From Syntrophus buswellii (GTDB taxonomy: Bacteria > Desulfobacterota > Syntrophia > Syntrophales > Syntrophaceae), in assembly GCF_046097065.1 (NCBI RefSeq), contig NZ_CP175563.1, positions 496,001-560,000 of the forward strand: DNA of 64,000 nt, in the 5' to 3' direction. Below the pieces are notes generated by a model. The model was not told the DNA's origin, searched no databases, and saw nothing but the letters and a program-made list of their open reading frames with translations. Positions within the stretch are counted from its first letter, which is position 1; each line of letters opens with the position of its first letter. A program made the position numbers and the translations under genes. Positions 42,968 through 52,241 of this stretch are shown piece by piece.

Positions 42968-43336
42968 GTGGCAAGAATTGCAGGAGTAGATTTACCAAAA
43001 AATAAAAGAATCGAAATAGCGTTAACATACATCTATGGAATTGGCCGGACCAAGGCCAAGGAAATACTGGATATGGCGGAAATCAGCTATGATACCAAGA
43101 GTGATGAGCTTGCTGATTCTGAAATCAATGCTATCAGGAATATTATCGACAGGGACCACAAAGTGGAGGGAGATCTGAGAAGAGAGATTTCCATGTCGAT
43201 TAAGAGACTCATGGATGTGGGGGCATACAGAGGCCTTCGTCATCGTAAGGGGCTACCCGTAAGAGGACAGAGAACTCATACCAATGCGAGGACACGCAAA
43301 GGTCCGAGACGAGCCATTGCCGGAAAGAAAAAATAA
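42968..43336 (+). CDS. rpsM: 30S ribosomal protein S13
   Basis: A 122-residue S13: ARIAGVDLPKNKRIEIALTYIYGIG at the start and the basic tail RGQRTHTNARTRKGPRR. GTG start after GGAGG. Confidence 0.97.
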   Translation: MARIAGVDLPKNKRIEIALTYIYGIGRTKAKEILDMAEISYDTKSDELADSEINAIRNIIDRDHKVEGDLRREISMSIKRLMDVGAYRGLRHRKGLPVRGQRTHTNARTRKGPRRAIAGKKK

Positions 43337-43376
43337 ACCATAAATAGAATACAAAAGAATTGGACAGGGGAAGGAA

Positions 43377-43769
43377 ATGGCAAAGCAAGTCAGAAAGACA
43401 GGCAAGAAGAAGGAAAAAAAGAATATTCCCGAGGGAATTGCGCATATACAGTCCACTTTCAATAACACGATCATAACCATTACCGATCCGGTGGGCAACG
43501 TGATCGCGTGGTCGTCTTCCGGAATGCAGGGGTTTAAAGGATCGAGGAAAAGCACACCCTTTGCCGCTCAGATGGCTGCTGAAGACTGCGTCAAAAAAGC
43601 GAAAGAGCACGGTTTGAGAAAGGTGCAGGTTTATGTGAAGGGCCCTGGCTCCGGTCGTGAATCTGCGTTGCGTTCACTGCAGGCTGCCGGGTTGACCATA
43701 TCCCTGATTCGAGATGTAACTCCGATTCCGCACAACGGTTGTCGTCCCCCGAAGAGACGAAGAGTCTAA
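43377..43769 (+). CDS. rpsK: 30S ribosomal protein S11
   Basis: A 130-residue platform protein: GIAHIQSTFNNTIITITD, GFKGSRKSTPFAAQ, and the C-terminal PIPHNGCRPPKRRRV. Confidence 0.97.
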   Translation: MAKQVRKTGKKKEKKNIPEGIAHIQSTFNNTIITITDPVGNVIAWSSSGMQGFKGSRKSTPFAAQMAAEDCVKKAKEHGLRKVQVYVKGPGSGRESALRSLQAAGLTISLIRDVTPIPHNGCRPPKRRRV

Positions 43770-43860
43770 GATCTCTGTACCACAGATGTATTTGCAGAAA
43801 ACTAGTCGATTAAATCAATAAATATAAATATGAAAGACATGATGGAAAAGGGAGGCATTC

Positions 43861-44490
43861 TTGGCAAGATATAAGGAATCCGTGTGCAGGCTGTGCCGTA
43901 GGGAAGGCTTGAAGCTCTTTCTCAAGGGAGACCGCTGTTATGGTGAAAAGTGTGCGTTTGAACGGAGAGGATACGCTCCTGGAGAGCACGGTCAGCTGAG
44001 AAGGAAACAGCAGTCGGACTATGGGGTGCAGTTGAGGGAGAAGCAGAAGCTCAAGAGGATGTACGGGCTGCTTGAAAAGCAGTTCAAGGGATACTTTGAA
44101 AAAGCCGACCGGAAAAAGGGAATAACAGGTACAAATCTTTTGCTTTATCTTGAGAGAAGGCTGGACAATATGGTTTATCGTCTGGGTTTCGCGAATTCAA
44201 GAAATGAAGCGAGACAGCTCGTCAGGCACAATCATTTCACCGTCAATGGGAAGAAGGTGAATATCCCTTCCTACCTGGTTGATATCGGGGACGCCATAGA
44301 AATTACAGAGGCAAGCAGAACCAACAATAAAATTATCGAAGCGATGGAAACTGTTGCGAGACGAGGAGTTCCGCAATGGCTTGAGCTGGAGCAGGAGAAT
44401 TTCAAGGGAAAGGTAAAAATGTTCCCAACCCGCGAAGAATTGACGATGCCAATTCAAGAACAATTAGTCGTAGAGCTTTATTCAAAATAA
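43861..44490 (+). CDS. rpsD: 30S ribosomal protein S4
   Basis: A 209-residue S4. The N-terminal cysteines (CRLC near 9-12 and the pair in CYGEKC) form a zinc-binding site, so this is the zinc form. The S4 RNA-binding domain (LDNMVYRLGFANSRNEARQLVRHNHFTVNGKKVNIPSY over about 100-140) is complete. TTG start with GGGAGG upstream. Confidence 0.96.
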   Translation: MARYKESVCRLCRREGLKLFLKGDRCYGEKCAFERRGYAPGEHGQLRRKQQSDYGVQLREKQKLKRMYGLLEKQFKGYFEKADRKKGITGTNLLLYLERRLDNMVYRLGFANSRNEARQLVRHNHFTVNGKKVNIPSYLVDIGDAIEITEASRTNNKIIEAMETVARRGVPQWLELEQENFKGKVKMFPTREELTMPIQEQLVVELYSK

Positions 44491-44550
44491 AGCGTTGTGT
44501 ATTCTGAATACGATGTCAGTTGTCAAGACCCGAAGGGTAGGGAATGAACA

Positions 44551-45582
44551 ATGGTTAAAAATTGGTGCAGCTTAATCAGACCAAGAAGAATAGAAATTGA
44601 CGAAAATACCCATACCAGGTTTTATGGGGAATTTGTCTGTCAACCGCTCGAAAGAGGCTTCGGCATCACCCTCGGTAATGCATTGAGAAGGGTATTGCTT
44701 TCCTCCATCCAGGGGGCAGCAATCGTTTCGGTAAAAATTGATAACGTTCTTCATGAATTCTCAACGGTTCCAGGGGTGAAGGAAGATGTGACCGACATCA
44801 TCCTCAATCTTAAAGGGGTTCGGTTGAAGCTCTTCAGCGATGGTCCGAGAGTCATCAGAATCGATACAAAGAAGGAAGGCGTCATCACCGCGGCGGATAT
44901 CATTACAGACGGTACGGTGGAAGTGCTGAACACAGACCATTATATCGCTTCGCGATCGGGTGAAATTCCCTTCCGAATGGAGATGGTCGTCAACATCGGA
45001 AGAGGCTATGTGCCTGCAAAAAAGGAACGGGATATCGACCAGCCGGAGGGGACAATCAATATTGACGCCCTGTATTCGCCCATAAAAAAGGTGAACTATA
45101 CCGTAACGCATGCCCGTGTAGGGCAGGTGGCCGATTATGACAAGCTGTCTCTTGAGGTGTGGACGGATGGCGATGTGCTTCCTGAGGATGCCATAGCGCT
45201 GGCGGCGAAGATATTGAAGCAGCAGCTACAGGTCTTTGTTGGGTTGCATACGGTCATCGGCACTGAAGAGATTGAAGAGGAAGAGGAGACAATCAGCGAA
45301 AAGGAAAATCTCAACGATATCCTCCTGAGGCATGTGGAAGACCTGGAGCTGTCGGTAAGATCCGCCAACTGCCTTAAAAATGCTGGAATCAATCAGATCG
45401 GGGAACTCGTTCAGAAGAGTGAAGCCGAAATGCTCAAGACCAAGAATTTCGGCAGGAAGTCTCTGAGTGAAATCAAGGAAATACTTGCAGAGTATGGTTT
45501 GACCTTTGGAATGAAACTGGAGTTTCCCCCTTGGAATAAGGAACTGAGAGAAGAAACAGCCGAAATCCCAGAGGAAGGATAA
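44551..45582 (+). CDS. rpoA: DNA-directed RNA polymerase alpha subunit
   Basis: A 343-residue alpha subunit. The N-terminal assembly domain has EPLERGFGITLGNALRRVLLSS-like sequence (with CQPLERGFG), and the C-terminal domain (about 265-325) has the helix-hairpin-helix LSVRSANCLKNAGI and LKTKNFGRKSLSEIKEIL that contacts UP elements and activators. Located rpsD-rpoA-rplQ as usual. Confidence 0.97.
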   Translation: MVKNWCSLIRPRRIEIDENTHTRFYGEFVCQPLERGFGITLGNALRRVLLSSIQGAAIVSVKIDNVLHEFSTVPGVKEDVTDIILNLKGVRLKLFSDGPRVIRIDTKKEGVITAADIITDGTVEVLNTDHYIASRSGEIPFRMEMVVNIGRGYVPAKKERDIDQPEGTINIDALYSPIKKVNYTVTHARVGQVADYDKLSLEVWTDGDVLPEDAIALAAKILKQQLQVFVGLHTVIGTEEIEEEEETISEKENLNDILLRHVEDLELSVRSANCLKNAGINQIGELVQKSEAEMLKTKNFGRKSLSEIKEILAEYGLTFGMKLEFPPWNKELREETAEIPEEG

Positions 45583-45609
45583 ACATTACGAAAAAGGGGT
45601 TAAGATCGT

Positions 45610-45963
45610 ATGCGTCACGGGAAATCAGGAAGAAAATTAGGTAGAACATCGAGCCACCGGGCTGCCATGTTGAGAAATATGGTGACTTCCTTCTTGAAGT
45701 ATGAATCTGTGAAGACAACAGATACAAGAGCGAAGGAATTACGGAAAATTGCAGAGAAGATGATCACCCTGGGGAAGCGGGGCGACGTGCATGCGAGACG
45801 GCAGGCGCTTGCCGTGATCCGGGATCGTGATGTAGTGGCGAAATTGTTCAATGAAATATCTCCGCGGTACCGCGAACGCTCCGGTGGATATACCCGGATC
45901 ATTAAAATGGGATACCGTGAAGGGGATAACGCTCCGATCTCCATTATCGAGTGCGTTCGATAA
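45610..45963 (+). CDS. rplQ: 50S ribosomal protein L17
   Basis: A 117-residue L17: MRHGKSGRKLGRTSSHRAAMLRNM at the start and the SGGYTRIIKMGYREGDNAPISIIE end. Last ribosomal gene of the alpha operon. Confidence 0.97.
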   Translation: MRHGKSGRKLGRTSSHRAAMLRNMVTSFLKYESVKTTDTRAKELRKIAEKMITLGKRGDVHARRQALAVIRDRDVVAKLFNEISPRYRERSGGYTRIIKMGYREGDNAPISIIECVR

Positions 45964-46062
45964 GGCGGTGGGGTGCCAGAACCGTTAACGAGAGACCGAG
46001 CGTGGTGGCCAGGACTAAACAATGCTAGCTTTTTAAGATGTGCTGACGGAGGAGATTTCGTT

Positions 46063-46323
46063 ATGGCAGAAGAAAAAGTCGGTGAAGTGGTCAAGTTTTT
46101 TGCAAAGCCGAGTGTTGCGGCGGTAAAAATAACGCAAGGTCAACTCAGCATCGGGGACACCATCAAGTACGTGGGGCACACAACGGATATTTCCGATACC
46201 GTTGAGTCCATTGAAGTGGACAACAAAAAGGTCGACAAAGCGGTTCCCGGCGATTTCATCGGGATCAAGGTATCCGGCCGCGTGCGTCCCGGTGACGAGG
46301 TTTTCAAGGTCACCTCCGATTAA
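46063..46323 (+). CDS. Free-standing EF-Tu/IF2 domain II-like beta-barrel protein
   Basis: An 86-residue protein with a strong GGAGGAG site before the ATG. The sequence has the pattern of a translation-factor domain II barrel: GEVVKFFAKPSVAAVKI, GQLSIGDTIKYVGHT, TVESIEVDNKKVDKAVPGDFIGIKV, RVRPGDEVF. There is no GTPase domain, so it cannot hydrolyse GTP. It lies between rplQ and the operon terminator, so it is co-expressed with ribosomal proteins. Similar barrels occur in archaeal EF-like small proteins and at the end of U32 peptidases. It may bind the ribosome, tRNA or a translation factor; function unknown. Confidence 0.8.
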   Translation: MAEEKVGEVVKFFAKPSVAAVKITQGQLSIGDTIKYVGHTTDISDTVESIEVDNKKVDKAVPGDFIGIKVSGRVRPGDEVFKVTSD

Positions 46324-46354
46324 GCAAGCTGCTTAAAAGCTGAAAAGTCAGAAG

Positions 46355-46406
46355 AAGCCATGGATGATTTGATTTCAAAAAGAAAAGTCCGTGGCTTTTT
46401 TGTTTT
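46355..46406 (+). terminator. Intrinsic terminator ending the ribosomal-protein operon
   Basis: The stem GCCATGGA (46357-46364) pairs with TCCGTGGC (46388-46395), extended by flanking A-T pairs, then TTTTTTGTTTT. The loop is about 23 bases. It lies behind the domain II-like gene, placing that gene inside the operon. Confidence 0.75.
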
Positions 46407-46440
46407 GAATCGGATTTGAAAGAAAGACCGGAATTGACGA

Positions 46441-47742
46441 ATGGGCAAGAACAGCAGGCTCCCGATATTGCCGGATTTGAACTCGGATGTCGTTCACCTT
46501 GGCCTGGGGCCCATCACGCGCCTTCTCGAAAGAATCGGCAATCCGCAACGGGCATATCCCGCGGTTCTGATTGGAGGAACCAACGGAAAAGGGTCTGTTG
46601 CCGCCATTCTGTCATCTATCCTGGGGCACAGCGGGTTCAAAATCGGGACTTATACGTCTCCTCACCTGATCGACATCTGCGAGCGGATCAAAATCAACGA
46701 TCGCCTGATTTCTGAAAAGAGAATGCAGGAGTGCATCGAGATCGTCCGCAGCTGTCTTGAAGAATCTCTGACGTATTTTGAATTTCTTACGGCGGCGGCA
46801 TTCCTGTATTTCTTCCAGGAAAAGGTGGATGCTGCCGTTCTGGAAGTGGGCATGGGGGGGCGCCTTGATGCGACCAATGTGGTGGATCCAGAGGTATCCG
46901 TGATTACGAATGTTCATCAGGATCACCAGGACTACCTTGGCCGCCATCTGAAGGATATCGCCGCTGAAAAGGCGGGGATCATCAAGGAAAAGAGCGTCTG
47001 CGTGAGTGCTGCAAATCAGAGGGCGGTCCTTGGCATTCTGACGGAGGCGTGCCGGAAAAAGGGGATCCCCTTTTTCCGGCTGGGAAAGGAGATACGGATT
47101 CGATCGAAAGGGGCTGGAGCCTTTTCCTATTCAGGTATAGGCTGTAAGATCCCTCACCTTACCTGCCCGTTATCCGGTGCGCATCAGCTCAGGAATGCGG
47201 CTCTTGCCCTGGCTGCGGCGGAGCTCATGGCCATCAAGGGGCGAAGGGTAGATGAACAGGACATGCGTATGGGGCTGGCCGGGGCAAAATGGGAAGGGCG
47301 CCTGGAGATTCTCCAGGAGAGGCCCACCGTCCTCGTCGACGGGGCTCACAATCCGGCAGGGGCCAGTGCGCTCTGCGAAGCTCTTCGGAGCCGCCGCGGA
47401 GACAGGCGCCGGCTGCTCGTCTTCGGTGTTCTTGCTGATAAGGATTATCCCATGATGCTGAAAAAACTGCTGCCTTTTTTTCACCATGTCATTTTTACCA
47501 AGCCGAAGACAGGGCGAGCCGTGGACTTGGATCAGTTGGTCCCGATCGCAGGATATCATGGCCATGCGGCCGATGCCGTGGAGGACAGCCTGGAGGCACT
47601 GCAAAGAGCCCTGTCTCTTGCAGAAGAGGATGACCTGATCTGTGTCACCGGTTCACTTTATCTGGTCGGAGAAATCAAAAAGCGATATACGGAAACAGGC
47701 CGAAGCGACAGGAAGAATTCCTTGACAACAAGCGTAAACTGA
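46441..47742 (+). CDS. folC: Folylpolyglutamate synthase / dihydrofolate synthase
   Basis: Mur-ligase-family enzyme adding glutamate to folates (and possibly to dihydropteroate). The 433-residue protein has the P-loop GGTNGKGSVAA, the YTSPHLIDICERIKIN segment, EVGMGGRLDATN, and VDGAHNPAG in the C-terminal domain. Starts about 35 bases after the operon terminator and likely heads a unit with lptD. Confidence 0.94.
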   Translation: MGKNSRLPILPDLNSDVVHLGLGPITRLLERIGNPQRAYPAVLIGGTNGKGSVAAILSSILGHSGFKIGTYTSPHLIDICERIKINDRLISEKRMQECIEIVRSCLEESLTYFEFLTAAAFLYFFQEKVDAAVLEVGMGGRLDATNVVDPEVSVITNVHQDHQDYLGRHLKDIAAEKAGIIKEKSVCVSAANQRAVLGILTEACRKKGIPFFRLGKEIRIRSKGAGAFSYSGIGCKIPHLTCPLSGAHQLRNAALALAAAELMAIKGRRVDEQDMRMGLAGAKWEGRLEILQERPTVLVDGAHNPAGASALCEALRSRRGDRRRLLVFGVLADKDYPMMLKKLLPFFHHVIFTKPKTGRAVDLDQLVPIAGYHGHAADAVEDSLEALQRALSLAEEDDLICVTGSLYLVGEIKKRYTETGRSDRKNSLTTSVN

Positions 47743-47767
47743 ACATTTGTCGGCGTTGAAGGTGAGA

Positions 47768-49987
47768 ATGAGCCCGAATGGCGCGTCTTTCGGAATCAGG
47801 AATATGAAATTCAACCGTTATGCAGGTGGAACCGGGAGAATTCTTTTTTTAATTCTCCTGTTCCTGGCCCTCTTGCTTCCCGCGGAAGACCTTTCGGCAA
47901 TGACCCGGAAGATTCAGGGACCGGTTAATATTGAATCGGATTTCTTGGATTACAGGAAGGATGAGGACACGTATTTTGCCAGGGGAAATGTGATCATCCG
48001 CTTTACCGACGGGGTTCTGGAAGCGGATCGTGTTTCCCTGAACAAGGCGACGAATGAAGCGTTGGCCGAAGGGCATGTCGTCCTGAAAAGCGGGGGGGAT
48101 ATTCTCCAAGGGGATACTCTTCGCTTCAATATAGAAACAAAAAGCGGGGCCACTGAAAATGGGCGGATTTTCATGGTACGCAACAATGTCTATTTGAAGG
48201 GGGCTCGCATCGAAAAGGAAGGGGAGGCGCATTACCGGATTTTTGACGGAAAAGTCACGACATGCGATGGAGAAATCCCGGAATGGAGCATCTCGGGCAA
48301 GGAAATGGCTGTGACGATCGACGGGTACGGGACCGTGAAACATGGGAAATTCAACGTTCTCGATCAGCCGATATTTTACACCCCCTATCTCATCTTCCCC
48401 GTTAAAACGACCCGGCAATCCGGTCTGCTGATGCCCACCCTCGCCTATTCACGGGATAAGCACGGCGTGGATGTTGAAGTTCCATTCTTCTGGGAAATCT
48501 CCAAGAACCTTGACGCGACCTTTTACCAGAGGTATATGTCCAAGCGCGGCTTCAAGGAAGGGGTGGAATTCCGTTACATGATCAGCCCGGATACCTATGG
48601 GACGTTTTATGCGGACTATCTGAATGACACCAAGGATATCAGGGAGACTTCCGGGTCCATCAAGCGTGACTGGCACTCTGATCAACAGCGTGGGTCCTTC
48701 TACTTCAACTCCCAGACCACCTTCAGCCCGGGCTTTTACCTGCGCACCGACATCAATAAAGTTTCCGACAACTGGTATTTCAAGGATTTCTCCTCTCAGA
48801 ACTATTACAAGAGCAACTATTCCACCGATCCGATGCAGCGGTTCAGGAAGGTTTCCTTCGATGCCGACAAGGCCCTCAACTCCCTGGATTCCACGGTAAG
48901 GATGGTGAAGGATGAGGAACTTTACAATATTACGGCCCTGGCGCGCTATACCGATGATTTCAGGAGCCCGTCCAACGACGAAACCCTGCAGAAATATCCG
49001 GAAATCTCTCTTTATACCGTCAGGCGGCCTCTCCTGAAAACGCCTCTGTATGGAATGGTGAATGGGACCTACGATTATTTTTACCGGTCCGAGGGACAGA
49101 AGGGGCACCTGTACGATGTCCAGCCGGTGGTTACTCTTCCCGTCCGCCTGGGGCGTTATGCCCGGTTTGTTCCGGAATTCAGTGTGCAGCAGACAATCTG
49201 GGATCGGAATGACCATGATGAAGAGAACTCATCCGAGGGAACCCACCAGGGAGACCGCCAGGTCTATAGGATGGAGGCCAATCTGAATACGGAATTCTCC
49301 CGGATTTATTCTGTCGGGTGGAAGCTGTTCGACAAGCTAAGGCATGTGATCAAGCCGGAATTGACCTATGCGTATATTCCTGATCCCCATCAGGATGATG
49401 CCCCGGATTATGTGCAGCGGATTGATGAAACAAACGGGCTGACCTATGCACTGACCAACACACTGACGGCGAGGATGAAGGGCGAAGACGGGACAACCAC
49501 ATACAGGGAAATATTGAGATTCAAGGTGTTTCAGACCTATGAGATCGATAAGGTGGAGCATTATTACCATGAGGTCGGACAGCCCGAGGATGAGCACTTC
49601 CAGGATCTCAATATGGAACTCAATCTGGACCCCTGCTCCTTTCTCTCCTTTTCCGCACGCAACAGGCTGAACGTGAACAACGGGGAGTGGTGGAAAACGG
49701 ACTACGATCTCGTGGTGAGGGACCAACGGGGAGATTCGGCCCATCTGCAGTATCGGTATACCGAAGATTTGGTGAAAGAAATCAATTTACGGGTCAACGC
49801 AAAATTGACTCGCGACCTGGACGCCCTGTTTACCATAAAGAGGAACGAACAGGACGGTAAAGATGTGGAAAAATCCGTGCTGATAAAATATCACAGACAG
49901 TGCTGGAGCGTTGATGTCGGCTTTGCAGACGAGGGTGACGACCAGCGTTTTCTTCTGTCCGTTTCCCTTTATGGCATTGGAAACTAA
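47768..49987 (+). CDS. lptD: LPS-assembly protein LptD
   Basis: Outer-membrane barrel that places LPS on the cell surface. The 739-residue protein has an N-terminal signal segment (RILFLILLFLALLLPAEDLSA), an OstA/LptA-like jellyroll (VNIESDFLDYRKDEDTYFARGNV ... LEADRV, about 45-170) and the LptD barrel with PYLIFPVKTTRQSGLLMPTL, ending in YGIGN. It links with the heptose kinase in showing a rough or smooth LPS outer membrane. AAGG precedes ATG 47768; starts at 47747 (TTG) and 47804 (ATG) are possible. Confidence 0.92.
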   Translation: MSPNGASFGIRNMKFNRYAGGTGRILFLILLFLALLLPAEDLSAMTRKIQGPVNIESDFLDYRKDEDTYFARGNVIIRFTDGVLEADRVSLNKATNEALAEGHVVLKSGGDILQGDTLRFNIETKSGATENGRIFMVRNNVYLKGARIEKEGEAHYRIFDGKVTTCDGEIPEWSISGKEMAVTIDGYGTVKHGKFNVLDQPIFYTPYLIFPVKTTRQSGLLMPTLAYSRDKHGVDVEVPFFWEISKNLDATFYQRYMSKRGFKEGVEFRYMISPDTYGTFYADYLNDTKDIRETSGSIKRDWHSDQQRGSFYFNSQTTFSPGFYLRTDINKVSDNWYFKDFSSQNYYKSNYSTDPMQRFRKVSFDADKALNSLDSTVRMVKDEELYNITALARYTDDFRSPSNDETLQKYPEISLYTVRRPLLKTPLYGMVNGTYDYFYRSEGQKGHLYDVQPVVTLPVRLGRYARFVPEFSVQQTIWDRNDHDEENSSEGTHQGDRQVYRMEANLNTEFSRIYSVGWKLFDKLRHVIKPELTYAYIPDPHQDDAPDYVQRIDETNGLTYALTNTLTARMKGEDGTTTYREILRFKVFQTYEIDKVEHYYHEVGQPEDEHFQDLNMELNLDPCSFLSFSARNRLNVNNGEWWKTDYDLVVRDQRGDSAHLQYRYTEDLVKEINLRVNAKLTRDLDALFTIKRNEQDGKDVEKSVLIKYHRQCWSVDVGFADEGDDQRFLLSVSLYGIGN

Positions 49988-50054
49988 GTGCATTCAGGGA
50001 TGAGGGAGTATCGGCGCTGGAAGGCGGGCTCTGGATGGAAAGGGAATAATATCG

Positions 50055-50071
50055 AAACCGATTCGGTTTTT
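50055..50071 (+). terminator. Weak terminator-like hairpin after lptD
   Basis: AAACC (50055-50059) pairs with GGTTT (50065-50069) around a five-base loop, running into a five-T tract. Only five base pairs, so marginal. Confidence 0.35.
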
Positions 50072-50074
50072 CTC

Positions 50075-50103
50075 TTGACAAACATCCTGAAATTGCATAG
50101 GTA
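50075..50103 (+). promoter_or_regulatory. Putative sigma70 promoter for rplM-rpsI
   Basis: A perfect TTGACA (50075-50080) lies 17 bases before TAGGTA (50098-50103), about 35 bases before the rplM ATG. The -10 match is partial. Confidence 0.45.
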
Positions 50104-50135
50104 GTGCTTTTGAATTTTCAAGGATCGGTGTTTCT

Positions 50136-50564
50136 ATGAAGACATATCAAGCGAAGGAATCTGAAGTTGTACGGGACTGGTATCTGATTGATGCCGAAGG
50201 GCAGGTGCTGGGAAGAATGGCCAGTGAAATTGCCAGGCGGCTTCGCGGTAAACATAAACCTGTTTACACGCCCCATACGGATACCGGTGATTTTATTGTT
50301 GTCGTCAATGCGGAGAAGATGGTCCTTACAGGCAACAAGCTTCGCGACAAAATGTACTATCATCATTCCGGATATCCCGGCGGATTGAAAGAGACTACCG
50401 CGGGCAAGATGATGAAGGAAAAGCCTGTTGAAGTGTTGAATATGGCCGTAAAGGGTATGCTTCCCAAAAATTCCCTGGGAAGGCGGATGTTGAAGAAGTT
50501 GAAGGTTTATGCCGGAAACGACCATCGCCACGAAGCGCAGTGTCCCAAGCTGCTTTCGCTGTAG
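50136..50564 (+). CDS. rplM: 50S ribosomal protein L13
   Basis: A 142-residue L13: RDWYLIDAEGQVLGRMASEIARRLRGKHKP over the first third, YYHHSGYPGG and KGMLPKNSLGRRMLKKLKVYAG. Early assembly protein. rpsI follows as in nearly all bacteria. Confidence 0.97.
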   Translation: MKTYQAKESEVVRDWYLIDAEGQVLGRMASEIARRLRGKHKPVYTPHTDTGDFIVVVNAEKMVLTGNKLRDKMYYHHSGYPGGLKETTAGKMMKEKPVEVLNMAVKGMLPKNSLGRRMLKKLKVYAGNDHRHEAQCPKLLSL

Positions 50565-50627
50565 GGACCGGGGATGGCTTCCCCGGCTTATGATTAATAC
50601 TGTAAATTTGCGGATGTGGAGAATCGT

Positions 50628-51020
50628 ATGTTAGAAAAACGCTATTATGCGACGGGGCGAAGGAAAAGCGCCATCGCGAGGGTCTATATGAAGGAAGGCA
50701 GCGGAGTGCTGACGATCAATAAACGGGGCTTTGATGATTATTTTCCGCGGGAAAGCCTGAAGATGCTCATTCGTCAGCCCTTTGAGGTTGTCGGAAAGCC
50801 CGATGCCTTTGACTGTTACGTCAATGTCAGAGGGGGCGGGATTGCCGGTCAGGCCGGAGCCGTGAAGCATGCCATTTCGAGGGCCCTTCAGGAGTATGAC
50901 GCAGACCTGCGTTCCCCCCTTAAAAAAGCGGGTTTTCTGACGCGGGATCCTCGGGCGAAGGAGCGGAAGAAATACGGCCAGCCCGGTGCGCGGAAACGCT
51001 TCCAGTTTTCAAAGCGCTAA
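50628..51020 (+). CDS. rpsI: 30S ribosomal protein S9
   Basis: A 130-residue S9: YYATGRRKSAIARVYMKEGSG at the start, GGGIAGQAGAVKHAISRAL and the basic tail ending FQFSKR that contacts P-site tRNA. The ATG at 50628 has GGAG six bases upstream; the GTG at 50616 belongs to that ribosome site. Confidence 0.96.
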   Translation: MLEKRYYATGRRKSAIARVYMKEGSGVLTINKRGFDDYFPRESLKMLIRQPFEVVGKPDAFDCYVNVRGGGIAGQAGAVKHAISRALQEYDADLRSPLKKAGFLTRDPRAKERKKYGQPGARKRFQFSKR

Positions 51021-51032
51021 GAACGTTACAGA

Positions 51033-51056
51033 GGGGGCCATGGCCCCCTTTTTTTT
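51033..51056 (+). terminator. Intrinsic terminator after rpsI
   Basis: A perfect palindrome GGGGGCCATGGCCCCC (51033-51048) followed by eight T. Strong GC stem, thirteen bases after the rpsI stop. Confidence 0.88.
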
Positions 51057-51148
51057 GCTGTTCGAACATTCGAATTTCTTTCTTCCATGCGGAAGCGCCC
51101 AGCTCCGGCATCGGAACCAGGAACCGTAGAGTGAGAGAGGGATAATCT

Positions 51149-52186
51149 ATGATTAAAATAGGGATTTACGGCGCCAGTGGTTATACGGGCCAGGAATGCC
51201 TCCGCTTGCTTCTCCGTCACTCCGGCGTTGAGGTGGTGGCGATTACCTCACGGCGGTATGCCGGGCTTCCCATCGCTGATGTCTATCCGGTTTTTTCCGG
51301 GTTGACTTCCCTGAGTTTCATGGATGCTTCGCCGCAGGAGGTCACTGAACTGGCCGACGTGATTTTTCTGGCGCTGCCCCACAGCGAATCCATGAAGGTT
51401 GCCCCGCTTTTCTGGGAAAGCGGGAAAAAGGTAGTCGATCTCAGCGCGGACTATCGGTTGCGGGACATCGCCGTTTACGAATCCTGGTACGGAAAACATG
51501 CTTCCCCTCACCTCGTTCCAGAGGCCGTTTACGGAATTCCGGAGCTGTATCGGGAGGAAGTGGCAAAGACCCGTTTTGTGGCAAACCCCGGCTGTTACCC
51601 GACAAGCGTCATCCTTGGAATGGCCCCCGCCTTGAAAAACAAGCTCATTGACCCGGCATCTGTGATCGTGGATTCCAAATCCGGCACCAGCGGCGCCGGC
51701 CGTGAACCCCAGGTAGGGTCTCTCTTCTGCGAAGTCAACGAAGCGTTCAAGGCCTACAAGGTCGGCAGCCATCGCCACACACCCGAGATCGAACAGGAGT
51801 TGAGCCGCCTGGCCGGTGAGGAGATGAACATCTCCTTCACCCCGCACCTCCTTCCCATTGATCGGGGCATTCTGAGCACCATCTATGCGACGCTCACCCG
51901 AGAGGTGACCTCAGCGGAACTATCGGAAATTTACCGGGACTTTTATGCGGGAGAACGCTTTGTCCGGATATGCCGGCCGGGAACATTTCCAAATGTGGCC
52001 TTCGTCCGCGGCTCCAACTACTGCGATATCGGCACCGCTGTCGATCCCCGGACCCATCGCCTGATCGTCGTCTCGGCCATTGATAATCTGGTGAAGGGCG
52101 CGGCCGGTCAGGCCATCCAGAATATGAATATACTCTGTGGATTTCCGGAGGACATGGGGCTCGAGATGATTGCTCTGTTCCCCTGA
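51149..52186 (+). CDS. argC: N-acetyl-gamma-glutamyl-phosphate reductase
   Basis: Third step of arginine synthesis. The 345-residue protein has the Rossmann GIYGASGYTGQE at the start, catalytic Cys in NPGCYPTS (near residue 150), SGTSGAGR, the GSHRHTPEIEQE segment, and the C-terminal NLVKGAAGQAIQNMN motif. It is followed by cysS after 55 bases, with which it may form an operon. Confidence 0.96.
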   Translation: MIKIGIYGASGYTGQECLRLLLRHSGVEVVAITSRRYAGLPIADVYPVFSGLTSLSFMDASPQEVTELADVIFLALPHSESMKVAPLFWESGKKVVDLSADYRLRDIAVYESWYGKHASPHLVPEAVYGIPELYREEVAKTRFVANPGCYPTSVILGMAPALKNKLIDPASVIVDSKSGTSGAGREPQVGSLFCEVNEAFKAYKVGSHRHTPEIEQELSRLAGEEMNISFTPHLLPIDRGILSTIYATLTREVTSAELSEIYRDFYAGERFVRICRPGTFPNVAFVRGSNYCDIGTAVDPRTHRLIVVSAIDNLVKGAAGQAIQNMNILCGFPEDMGLEMIALFP

Positions 52187-52241
52187 GATCCGGCATGACC
52201 CGCTGAATGGTCTCAAAAGGCGTTTTTACGCGGAGGATTCC

